Source: Saprospiraceae bacterium
GTDB taxonomy: Bacteria; Bacteroidota; Bacteroidia; Chitinophagales; Saprospiraceae
NCBI GenBank assembly: GCA_020629965.1
Contig: JAHDCG010000007.1
Span: 47,891 to 90,158 of the forward strand
Reading direction: 5' to 3'
DNA: 42,268 bases
The translations under genes and the position numbers were made by a program. This document shows positions 36,646 to 42,268 of this stretch, in pieces (position 1 is the first letter of the stretch; each line of letters begins with the position of its first letter). The notes beneath the pieces are model-generated. The model searched no databases. It had not been told where the DNA came from and worked only from the letters and a program-made list of their open reading frames with translations.

Positions 36646-36750
36646 TTGTTTTTTTTGACCCTGATTTTTATGATGAATACCTGTCCCGACTTCAGTCGCG
36701 GATGATTTGTTATGATGCGGATTTTACTTCGTAAAATCGTGTGACTCACC
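36646..36750. repeat. Mosaic palindromic repeat, core 36721-36737, with hairpin module
   Basis: Same core. The inserted module at 36680-36704, around CGACTTCAGTCG, is the exact reverse complement of the module at 7689-7713 near recQ. Confidence 0.8.
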
Positions 36751-36771
36751 TCCTCGGAAAATTTATTTTCC

Positions 36772-36806
36772 CCCTCTTTCCTCTCCCCTTATTCCCTCTC
36801 CCCTCA
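36772..36806. repeat. Degenerate heptamer tract, class CCCTCTY
   Basis: Units ccctctt, tcctctc, cccttat, tccctct, cccctca; directly precedes the porin terminator. Confidence 0.65.
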
Positions 36807-36840
36807 AAAAGCTGCCGGCACGAAAACGCACCGGCAGCAG
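36806..36840 (-). terminator. Terminator of the porin gene
   Basis: Perfect 8-bp stem GCTGCCGG / CCGGCAGC (36811-36818, 36831-36838) followed by TTTTT on the minus strand, 50 nt after the porin stop. Confidence 0.85.
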
Positions 36841-36889
36841 TCAACTTCCTTACTGTTGTATGAATAAGTTTTATATGTCTTTTTCCCGT

Positions 36890-38002
36890 TTAGAAAGCAT
36901 ATACGGCGGCTACTAAAAGAGAAGGTGAAATACCGGTCGCTTCCGGGTTTTCTGCGTCGGTGACGTCGGTAAAAATGTCTTCGCTTGCGGTGTCGATGCG
37001 CAACTCGGGGATGATAGTCAGGTCGCCGATGACGATATTCGCGGAGAGGGTCGTTGCGAATATCGAGAGGTCGGGAACGCCGAATATTGCGCCGTCGTTG
37101 TCGTTAAAAGACTCGGCGCGGAGACCGAGGGTAACATTATCGGAAACGGTGTAACCGAGATATACCGCCGCGCCGAACCACGTCGCGTCTTCGTTCAGAC
37201 GATCGTCGTCGGGTTGACTGTTTTTGACCGTGGCGTTGATGCCGAGGGTCATTTTCTCGCTCAGCTCAAAGGCAGCGGTGAGGTCGATTTGGTTGAAAGA
37301 AACCGTGTCGATGCCATTGGTGCCCGTGAGGTAATTGAGGTAGATATCTCCGATTTCGGCGGCGTAGGAAACCTGAGCGCCGAAGTGTTTGCCGTCGATA
37401 ACGTCGAATTTATTGTCCGTGTCGTCGAACAAACCGACCATGACACCTACCTTGTCCGTGACCGCGATGTCTGCCTTGATTCCCGTGTGAAAAAAGGGGC
37501 CGTAGGAAAACATGTAGGAGGTGCTGTAATGAAAATTGGCGGTCGGGTCGATTAACTCGTAACCGATGTGCGTACCGAAATTTCCGGCGGTCAGCTTCAC
37601 TTTTTCCCACGGCCGGTAGGTGATAAAAAGTTGTTGCAACTGCGCGAATGACGTGCCGGCGTAACCGTTGGCGGCATCGGCGCGCGGTCCGAAACCCAAA
37701 TCGACACCAAAACCGACTTTTCCGAATTCTTTGGCAACGGCAACTTTTGCCATGCCGAGTGAAAAGGAATTGTGATCGGGCGTAAAGGCCGTCAATCCGG
37801 GCGTTTCGCCGTTAAAATTGTACTGATAGTACACATCGGCGGAGCCGGAAATTACCGGTTTCGCTTTCTCTTCCGGTTCATTTTCTTCTTGTGCGGCTTC
37901 CGACTTTTCGGAAACCGGAACGGGTGCCTGCGGTGCAAAATCTTGTGCCGTGGCAGCGGCAACAAAGAAGGTACACAGCAGCAAAAGGTAAATTTTTTGC
38001 AT
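36890..38002 (-). CDS. Outer-membrane beta-barrel porin (BBP2-like), amt-associated
   Basis: 370 residues from the ATG at 38002, chosen for its signal peptide (MQKIYLLLLCTFFVAAATAQ); a start seven codons upstream is possible. After an acidic Glu/Pro/Ala-rich linker (about 21-48) the protein is made of alternating amphipathic strands with Gly/aromatic turns (GSADVYYQYNFNGETPG, KLTAGNFGTHIGYELIDP, LGLRAESFNDNDGA) and ends in Phe (VAAVYAF), the outer-membrane insertion signal. From memory it matches Bacteroidota porins of the beta-barrel porin-2 group, often encoded beside amt and glnK. Here it is directly downstream of amt. Passage of ammonium or small amines through the outer membrane is inferred. 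Own terminator at 36806. Confidence 0.8.
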   Translation of the reverse strand: MQKIYLLLLCTFFVAAATAQDFAPQAPVPVSEKSEAAQEENEPEEKAKPVISGSADVYYQYNFNGETPGLTAFTPDHNSFSLGMAKVAVAKEFGKVGFGVDLGFGPRADAANGYAGTSFAQLQQLFITYRPWEKVKLTAGNFGTHIGYELIDPTANFHYSTSYMFSYGPFFHTGIKADIAVTDKVGVMVGLFDDTDNKFDVIDGKHFGAQVSYAAEIGDIYLNYLTGTNGIDTVSFNQIDLTAAFELSEKMTLGINATVKNSQPDDDRLNEDATWFGAAVYLGYTVSDNVTLGLRAESFNDNDGAIFGVPDLSIFATTLSANIVIGDLTIIPELRIDTASEDIFTDVTDAENPEATGISPSLLVAAVYAF

Positions 38003-38048
38003 GACTGTTAAAAATTTGTGCAAATGTCATCCGACTTCATTTTTACAG

Positions 38049-38079
38049 TTGTCCGTAAGCAGAAAACAGACTAATTTTG
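38049..38079 (+). promoter_or_regulatory. Bacteroidota promoter, TTG-N20-TAATTTTG
   Basis: TTG at 38049-38051, 20-nt spacer, TAATTTTG at 38072-38079. It points into a region with no plus-strand gene and is followed by a strong terminator at 38109. Confidence 0.55.
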
Positions 38080-38085
38080 CGGTAG

Positions 38086-38148
38086 ATAGTTTCGATTTAT
38101 TTCGAGACACGGGCGAGCGGTTGGCAGACTGCTTGCCCGTTTTTTTTG
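38086..38148 (+). ncRNA. Candidate small RNA of about 60 nt in the nitrogen block
   Basis: Predicted from an isolated promoter just upstream and a strong intrinsic terminator: stem ACGGGCgAGC (38109-38118) with GCTtGCCCGT (38131-38140), one G-T pair, then eight T. No ORF with a start codon fits between. It is transcribed divergently from the porin gene (start at 38002). It resembles no RNA family I know. It could instead be only the end of a longer transcript. Confidence 0.45.
38109..38148 (+). terminator. Intrinsic terminator on the plus strand without an upstream gene
   Basis: 10-bp stem, 12-nt loop and an uninterrupted T8 tract. The minus strand has no U-tract after the stem, so orientation is clear. 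Confidence 0.75.
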
Positions 38149-38184
38149 ACGGTGGACGGTGGTTTGGTGGACGGTGGACGGAGA
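38149..38184. repeat. Degenerate heptamer tract, class ACGGTGG
   Basis: Units acggtgg, acggtgg, tttggtgg (8 nt), acggtgg, acggaga; starts inside the end of the terminator T-run. Confidence 0.75.
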
Positions 38185-38287
38185 CAGAAATAACTATTTT
38201 AACCAGGAAGCTGATTTTCATCTTACCTTTTTTCTACTGCCTGCCAATCAATGGTTAATTTACAAGCAACCTAAAGCGATTGCCGCC

Positions 38288-38315
38288 CGTCAACCGTCCA
38301 CCGTCAACCGTCCTT
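38288..38315. repeat. Degenerate heptamer tract, class CGTCMAC
   Basis: Units cgtcaac, cgtccac, cgtcaac, cgtcctt. It runs into the stop codon of amt and is partly complementary to the tract at 38149. Confidence 0.75.
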
Positions 38316-39573
38316 ACTTCACTTCCAAATTATACGGTGCCTTTTCCAATTGGTGATACGCATTCATCTCGTGCTCCGCAATGTCCAATCCGCGCTTCTC
38401 TTCCTCCGCGCTGACTCTGATACCCATAGTTTTTTTCAAGACAAAAAAGATAGCGAAGGAAACCGTGAACGCAAATACGCCGCAGGCTACCGAGCCGATG
38501 AGTTGGCTGAGAAATTGTGCGCCGCCGGCTAAAGAACCGAAGATGCCGACCGCTAAGGTGCCCCAAATACCGCAGACCAAATGCACGGAAGTAGCACCGA
38601 CCGGGTCGTCGATTTTTACCTTATCGAAAAAGACCACGGACAGCGGAATAATCGCGCCCGCAATGCCGCCGACGATGATGGCTTCGCCCGCCGACATGAG
38701 GTCTGCGCCTGCCGTGATGCCGACCAAGCCGCCCAAGATACCGTTGAGTACCATGGATAAATCGTGGGTTTTAAATTTGATAAACGATACGGTGAATGCC
38801 GCGACCGCACCCGCCGCCGCCGCCAAAGAGGTGGTGACGAAGACCTTAGAAACACCGCCCGCATCGGCCGACAAAACGGAGCCGCCGTTGAAGCCGAACC
38901 AACCGAACCACAGCAGAAAAACGCCGATGGCCGCTAAGGGCATGTTGTGTCCGGGAATGGGCTTAATGCTGCCGTCGCTGCGGTATTTTCCTTTGCGCGA
39001 GCCGAGTAAAAGGACTCCGGCGAGTGCCGCCCAACCGCCTACGGCGTGGACTAAAGTAGAGCCGGCAAAGTCGTAAAACGGAGTTTCGAGCGTGGCTAAC
39101 CAACCGCCGCCCCACTTCCACATGCCCGTAATCGGGTACGCCAAACCGACGAATAAAACGGAAAAAATCAGAAAGGATTCTAATTTGATACGCTCGGCAA
39201 CCGCACCCGAAACAATGGTCGCGCAGGTGGCGGCAAACATGGCTTGGAAGATGAAATCGGCGTAGAAAGAGTAGTTGCCGTCCGCGTAAGCGATACCGGC
39301 GGCGTCGCCCTCAGGGACGTTGAGTCCGAAAGAAAAACTTCCGAACCAACCGCCCGCGAAGTCTGCGCCCGGATACATGAGATTGAACCCGACGGCGTAA
39401 TAAAGCAGTAGCCCCACGGAAATAATCATGGAGTTTTTGAAAAGAATATTAACGGTGTTTTTGCGGCGCACGAGACCGGCTTCGAGACAGGCGAAACCCA
39501 GGTGCATGATGAATACGAGACAGGTCGCTACGAGTATCCAAAGATTATTGACGGTGTATAAGGATAAATCCAT
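38314..39573 (-). CDS. amt: Ammonium transporter (Amt/MEP family)
   Basis: 419 residues from the ATG at 39573 (MDLSLYTVNNLWILVATCLV); the frame stays open 21 codons further but that part is non-conserved. About 11 membrane segments in the inner membrane. The two pore histidines are visible in STLVHAVGGWAAL and TSVHLVCGIWGTLAVGIFG, and the family signature in ACLEAGLVRRKN. The C-terminal tail (VSAEEEKRGLDIAEHEMNAYH) is the segment that P-II proteins contact. It conducts ammonium into the cell and is blocked by GlnK when nitrogen is plentiful. glnK lies 221 nt upstream on the same strand, with an inverted-repeat element and a palindrome between them. Confidence 0.95.
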   Translation of the reverse strand: MDLSLYTVNNLWILVATCLVFIMHLGFACLEAGLVRRKNTVNILFKNSMIISVGLLLYYAVGFNLMYPGADFAGGWFGSFSFGLNVPEGDAAGIAYADGNYSFYADFIFQAMFAATCATIVSGAVAERIKLESFLIFSVLFVGLAYPITGMWKWGGGWLATLETPFYDFAGSTLVHAVGGWAALAGVLLLGSRKGKYRSDGSIKPIPGHNMPLAAIGVFLLWFGWFGFNGGSVLSADAGGVSKVFVTTSLAAAAGAVAAFTVSFIKFKTHDLSMVLNGILGGLVGITAGADLMSAGEAIIVGGIAGAIIPLSVVFFDKVKIDDPVGATSVHLVCGIWGTLAVGIFGSLAGGAQFLSQLIGSVACGVFAFTVSFAIFFVLKKTMGIRVSAEEEKRGLDIAEHEMNAYHQLEKAPYNLEVK

Positions 39574-39611
39574 TTTGTTTTGTTTTGAGTGCAACGGGTC
39601 GAACTTGTGGC

Positions 39612-39646
39612 TACTCACAGGGTGACTCAAAGTCACCTTTTGAGTA
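39612..39646 (-). promoter_or_regulatory. Nested palindrome 40 nt upstream of amt
   Basis: GGTGACT-CAA-AGTCACC (39621-39637) is a perfect 7-bp inverted repeat, enclosed by TACTCA (39612-39617) and TGAGTA (39641-39646). There is no T-run, so it is not a terminator. Position suggests an operator or a leader hairpin controlling amt. Confidence 0.45.
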
Positions 39647-39704
39647 AGAGCGAGATGTCACTCTATTTAACCCTTGACCTTTTTTTGAAGATTGAAAGTG
39701 ATAA

Positions 39705-39787
39705 AGGTGTCCGACACTTTTCGTACTTGAAGCCGTTTTCAAAAAATTTAAATTTCGTTTTCGTATCGGCAGAAGTGTCAGACACCG
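39705..39787. repeat. 83-nt element bounded by GTGTCAGACAC-type inverted repeats (copy 4)
   Basis: Ends aggtgtccgacact (39705-39718) and agtgtcagacaccg (39774-39787) with centre aaaaaatttaaattt. It occupies the glnK-amt gap, ending 7 nt before the glnK stop codon. Confidence 0.75.
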
Positions 39788-39794
39788 GCGGTTT

Positions 39795-40133
39795 TTACAG
39801 CGCAGATTGGTCTAACTCTCCCGTTCTGATACCAATCATTTGCTCGATGCGGGTGACGATGATTTTTCCGTCACCGATTTCGCCGGTTTTGGCGGAGGTG
39901 CGAATGGCACTGACGATTTCGACTTCCTTTTCCTCGGGAATGATGATTTCCAGTTTCATGCGGGCGATATAGCCGACGTCATAGGCCTGACCGCGGTACG
40001 AGATGTGTTCGCCTTTTTGTTTGCCGAAGCCTTTGACCTCGAAAAAGGTGAAGAAGTTGATGCCGATGCCGGAGAGGGCTTCTTTGACATCCTCGAATTT
40101 TGAAGACCGTATAATCGCTTCAATTTTCTTCAT
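39795..40133 (-). CDS. glnK: P-II nitrogen regulatory protein (GlnK/GlnB)
   Basis: 112 residues from the ATG at 40133 (MKKIEAIIRSSKFEDVKEAL); the open frame upstream is not conserved. Trimeric sensor of ATP/ADP and 2-oxoglutarate. It has the B-loop TGEIGDGKI, the C-loop RTGE, and the T-loop start EVKGFGKQKG followed by SYRG, which keeps the tyrosine at the usual modification site. Directly upstream of amt, so GlnK in function: it binds and closes Amt. The same-strand porin and gltBD complete the nitrogen block. Confidence 0.95.
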   Translation of the reverse strand: MKKIEAIIRSSKFEDVKEALSGIGINFFTFFEVKGFGKQKGEHISYRGQAYDVGYIARMKLEIIIPEEKEVEIVSAIRTSAKTGEIGDGKIIVTRIEQMIGIRTGELDQSAL

Positions 40134-40337
40134 AATTGCTGACTGTTTTGTAAAAGCGGTGTGCGTTTTATTTTTAATATTGCAAATATCGGGGCGCAAA
40201 AGCCGGTTTTTTTCGGAGTTTTTTCGGCTTTTGTGGTTTCTAATATCATACTCCCCACTTTACGATTTTTGCCTAACCAATTCATTACCAATATTTTAGA
40301 ACATGAAATAAATTACTGTACGCTTTAATATTTTGTT

Positions 40338-41873
40338 ATGCCTATCTCACAGACCTCACAGCTTTTTTCTTTAATAAAATCGCTGACTAAAAGTGAAAAG
40401 CGCAATTTTCGGCTGTACGTCAACCGTATTTCCGATGGAAACTCGACGCTTTACATTCGGTTATTCGACCTTTTGGATAAGCAAAAAGAGCCGAACGAAG
40501 CGGAAGTATTTCGGAAAATCAAAGGCTTGGACAAAAGCAAATTTTCTAACCTCAAGCGGCATTTGTACTCGCAAATCATGGTGAGTCTGGAGCAGGTACA
40601 CAAACAGAAGAGAGCGGATTTGCGAATCAGAGAGTTGCTGAATTTTGCGCACATTTTGTACGGAAAGGGATTGGTTTTGCAGGCCTTGAAAATTTTGCAA
40701 AAAGCCAAAACGACCGCCGACCGGCATCATTACGACCTCCATTATTTGAGTATTTTGGAGTTTGAAAAGAAGATACAAAGTCGGCACATCACGCGCTCGG
40801 GGGCAGAGCACAGTTTGAGTTTGGTGCGGGAATCGGAGGGACGCAACAAGCAAATTATCAACACGCTTTCGCTGTCAAATCTGCGGCTGTCGATGCACAA
40901 TTATTACATCAAAAACGGACACGTCACAAATGCGGAACAGGCAGACGAAGTGACGCAAATTTTTACGGAACATCAGCTCGGTAATCTCGACGAGGCGACT
41001 TTGGGTGTGAAAGAAAAAGCCTATCTCTATCAGTCTTTTGTGTGGTATTATTTCATTCTGTTAGACTTTGATTTGTGCTTTATTTTTGCCGAAAAATGGG
41101 TCAAACTTTTCAAAGAAAACGCCAACATGGCACTGCGCGACCCCGACCTTTTTCTGCGCGGCTATCACTATTTACTGCTGTCGGCGTACAATATTCGGGA
41201 CAAGGAAAATCACGACAACTACCTCGCGGAGGCGGAGAAATTTCGGAAAGAAAACTACAAGCGGTTTAACAAAAACTCGCAGATTATGTCCTTCATTTAC
41301 GTGCATAACGCGCGGCTGAACCGCTACATGCTGAGCGGAGATTTTGCGGCGGGCGTCGCGGCGGTGCCGCAGACTTTAAGGCGCATAAATCGCTACGGTA
41401 CACAACTCGACCCGCACCGCATTATGATTTTGTACTACAAAATCGCGTGGCTGCACCTCGGCGCGGGCGACCCCGGCACCTGCATCGACTATTTGCAAAA
41501 AATCGTGAATATGAACATGCAAAATTTGCGCAGCGACGTGCAAATTTTTACGCACCTGATGTTTCTGCCCGCGCACTACGACCTCGGCAATGAGGACATT
41601 ATTCGCTATGTTATCAAAAATGCGGAGACCTTCCTCGCCAAGCAAAAAGGCACGCACCGGATGCCGAAGTTGTGTCTGCAATTTTTCAAAAAAATCATCA
41701 ATATCGGCCCCTCTGACCGACGCGCGGCTTTCAAAGAATTTGAGCGGGAACTGTTGCGCATCAAGTCCGTTAAGTACGAAAAACGGGCGTTTTTTTATTT
41801 GGATATGCCGGCTTGGGTGCGGCACAAGATTGAGCACCGGAGTTTGGCAGAGGTGGTGCGGGATAGTTTTTGA
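40338..41873 (+). CDS. Helical-repeat (TPR-like) protein, relative of the protein at 26583
   Basis: 511 residues, all-helical with no signal peptide. The N-terminal ~100 residues (LIKSLTKSEKRNFRLYVNR, YIRLFDLLDKQKEPNEAEVF, FSNLKRHLYSQIMVSLEQVH) form a conserved start shared, loosely, with the protein at 26583. The remaining ~400 residues contain degenerate TPR-like helix pairs (FAHILYGKGLVLQALKILQK, YKIAWLHLGAGDPGTCIDYL). This architecture is common and uncharacterised in Bacteroidota. ATG at 40338. It is divergent from glnK with a 204-nt spacer. A regulatory or scaffold role is a guess. Confidence 0.6.
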   Translation: MPISQTSQLFSLIKSLTKSEKRNFRLYVNRISDGNSTLYIRLFDLLDKQKEPNEAEVFRKIKGLDKSKFSNLKRHLYSQIMVSLEQVHKQKRADLRIRELLNFAHILYGKGLVLQALKILQKAKTTADRHHYDLHYLSILEFEKKIQSRHITRSGAEHSLSLVRESEGRNKQIINTLSLSNLRLSMHNYYIKNGHVTNAEQADEVTQIFTEHQLGNLDEATLGVKEKAYLYQSFVWYYFILLDFDLCFIFAEKWVKLFKENANMALRDPDLFLRGYHYLLLSAYNIRDKENHDNYLAEAEKFRKENYKRFNKNSQIMSFIYVHNARLNRYMLSGDFAAGVAAVPQTLRRINRYGTQLDPHRIMILYYKIAWLHLGAGDPGTCIDYLQKIVNMNMQNLRSDVQIFTHLMFLPAHYDLGNEDIIRYVIKNAETFLAKQKGTHRMPKLCLQFFKKIINIGPSDRRAAFKEFERELLRIKSVKYEKRAFFYLDMPAWVRHKIEHRSLAEVVRDSF

Positions 41874-41970
41874 CCCTGATTTTTTTTTGACTTTGATTTT
41901 TTGACCCTGATTTTTATGATAGTTATGATTTGTTATGAGGGGGATTTTACTTCGTAAAATATTCTTCGCT
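41868..41970. repeat. Mosaic palindromic repeat, core 41944-41960
   Basis: Core ATTTTACTTCGTAAAAT preceded by three repeats of gaccctgattttt-like sequence and ttatgatttgttatga. It begins at the stop codon of the preceding gene. Confidence 0.8.
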
Positions 41971-42027
41971 TATAAAAATTACGGTAGTAAAGATAGTGTA
42001 TGAAGCATTGCAAAACGTCGGGTTTAC

Positions 42028-42059
42028 TTGGATTTTACGTGAAATATTTCTTACTTTTA
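42028..42059 (+). promoter_or_regulatory. Promoter-like pair TTG-N21-TACTTTTA
   Basis: TTG at 42028-42030 and TACTTTTA at 42052-42059 (one mismatch to TAnnTTTG), about 33 nt upstream of the ATG at 42093. Confidence 0.4.
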
Positions 42060-42092
42060 GGTCACTTTTCAAACTTCAAAAATCCGGTAGGC

Positions 42093-42268
42093 ATGAAAAA
42101 TTTTACAATTTTGATTTTTGCTTTTTTCTTTTCTTTTTCGGCGGTCGATGCGCAGAGTAATTGGTTTTCGGAGGGGGCGACTTGGACGTATCATCTGACG
42201 GGAACGTGGTCATCTTATGATACAACCTCCGTTACGGAAGTAGTCGGTGATACGATTATTGCCGGACA
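42093..42268 (+). CDS. Secreted protein, 5' end only
   Basis: 58 codons are visible before the window ends. They begin with a signal peptide (MKNFTILIFAFFFSFSAVDAQ) and continue NWFSEGATWTYHLTGTW, a start often seen in T9SS-exported Bacteroidota proteins. Nothing further can be said. Confidence 0.65.
   Translation, partial: MKNFTILIFAFFFSFSAVDAQSNWFSEGATWTYHLTGTWSSYDTTSVTEVVGDTIIAG

Larger units (their letters stand above)
36340..36889. other. 550-nt spacer upstream of gltB
   Basis: Contains two copies of the mosaic palindromic repeat (36379-36515, 36646-36750), a heptamer tract (36772-36806) and the terminator of the porin gene (36806-36840). No ORF. Confidence 0.6.
38003..38313. other. 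311-nt spacer between amt and the porin gene
   Basis: Holds a plus-strand promoter-hairpin unit (38049-38148, candidate small RNA) and two heptamer tracts in inverted orientation (38149-38184, 38288-38315) whose arms are partly complementary. Confidence 0.6.

Overview
The window looks like a chromosome segment of a Bacteroidota bacterium, most likely of the Saprospiria/Lewinella type (this rank is inference). The evidence is secreted proteins with HYR-like modules and C-terminal type IX secretion (T9SS) sorting domains, dockerin-like segments with a WPGD motif, bacillithiol and apparent sulfonolipid genes, lack of Shine-Dalgarno sequences, and promoters of the Bacteroidota form TTTG-N19-21-TAnnTTTG. 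No rRNA, tRNA, CRISPR array, integrase or transposase gene was seen.

Layout. 1-1115 (minus) is the 5' part of bshA (bacillithiol synthesis). 1494-5083 (plus) holds three genes that look like one lipid pathway: a fold-type-II PLP beta-synthase (cysteine/cysteate synthase-like), a JmjC/cupin_8 2-oxoglutarate hydroxylase, and an alpha-oxoamine synthase of the cysteate fatty-acyltransferase/serine palmitoyltransferase group. Next come a secreted Pmp-like beta-helix protein (6087-7052), a RecQ helicase (7920-9827) and an MFS exporter (10109-11296). 11485-26428 (minus) is a surface and secretion region: a small secreted PD-(D/E)XK-like protein, a 1425-residue HYR/dockerin/cohesin-like T9SS protein, an orphan LuxR-type response regulator, a HEXXH peptidase-TolB propeller-outer-membrane barrel fusion, a glycosidase-like plus SGNH-esterase-like T9SS protein, and a dockerin/cohesin-like T9SS protein. 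26583-28016 encodes a helical-repeat protein with a relative at 40338-41873. 28154-30119 is an AT-rich RloA/RloB (AbiL-like) defence pair whose rloB frame carries an internal TAG. 30202-40133 (minus) is a nitrogen assimilation block in the order glnK, amt, BBP2 porin, gltB, gltD. The window ends in a truncated secreted-protein gene.

The most unusual content is between genes. Three independent families of short repeats fill the spacers: (i) degenerate heptamer tracts next to start and stop codons, in several sequence classes; (ii) a mosaic palindromic repeat of about 100 nt with an invariant 17-nt core, seen seven times, that carries exchangeable GC hairpin modules; (iii) four 80-84 nt elements bounded by imperfect GTGTCAGACAC inverted repeats. 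There is also a candidate small RNA of about 60 nt (promoter plus terminator, no ORF) between the porin and amt genes, and a structured long leader in front of the giant HYR protein gene.

Genes working together: the 1494-5083 set probably makes the sulfonated or sphingoid lipid base of the outer membrane; the 30202-40133 set takes up, senses and fixes ammonium; the 11485-26428 proteins are mostly exported or outer-membrane products for attachment and polymer breakdown.
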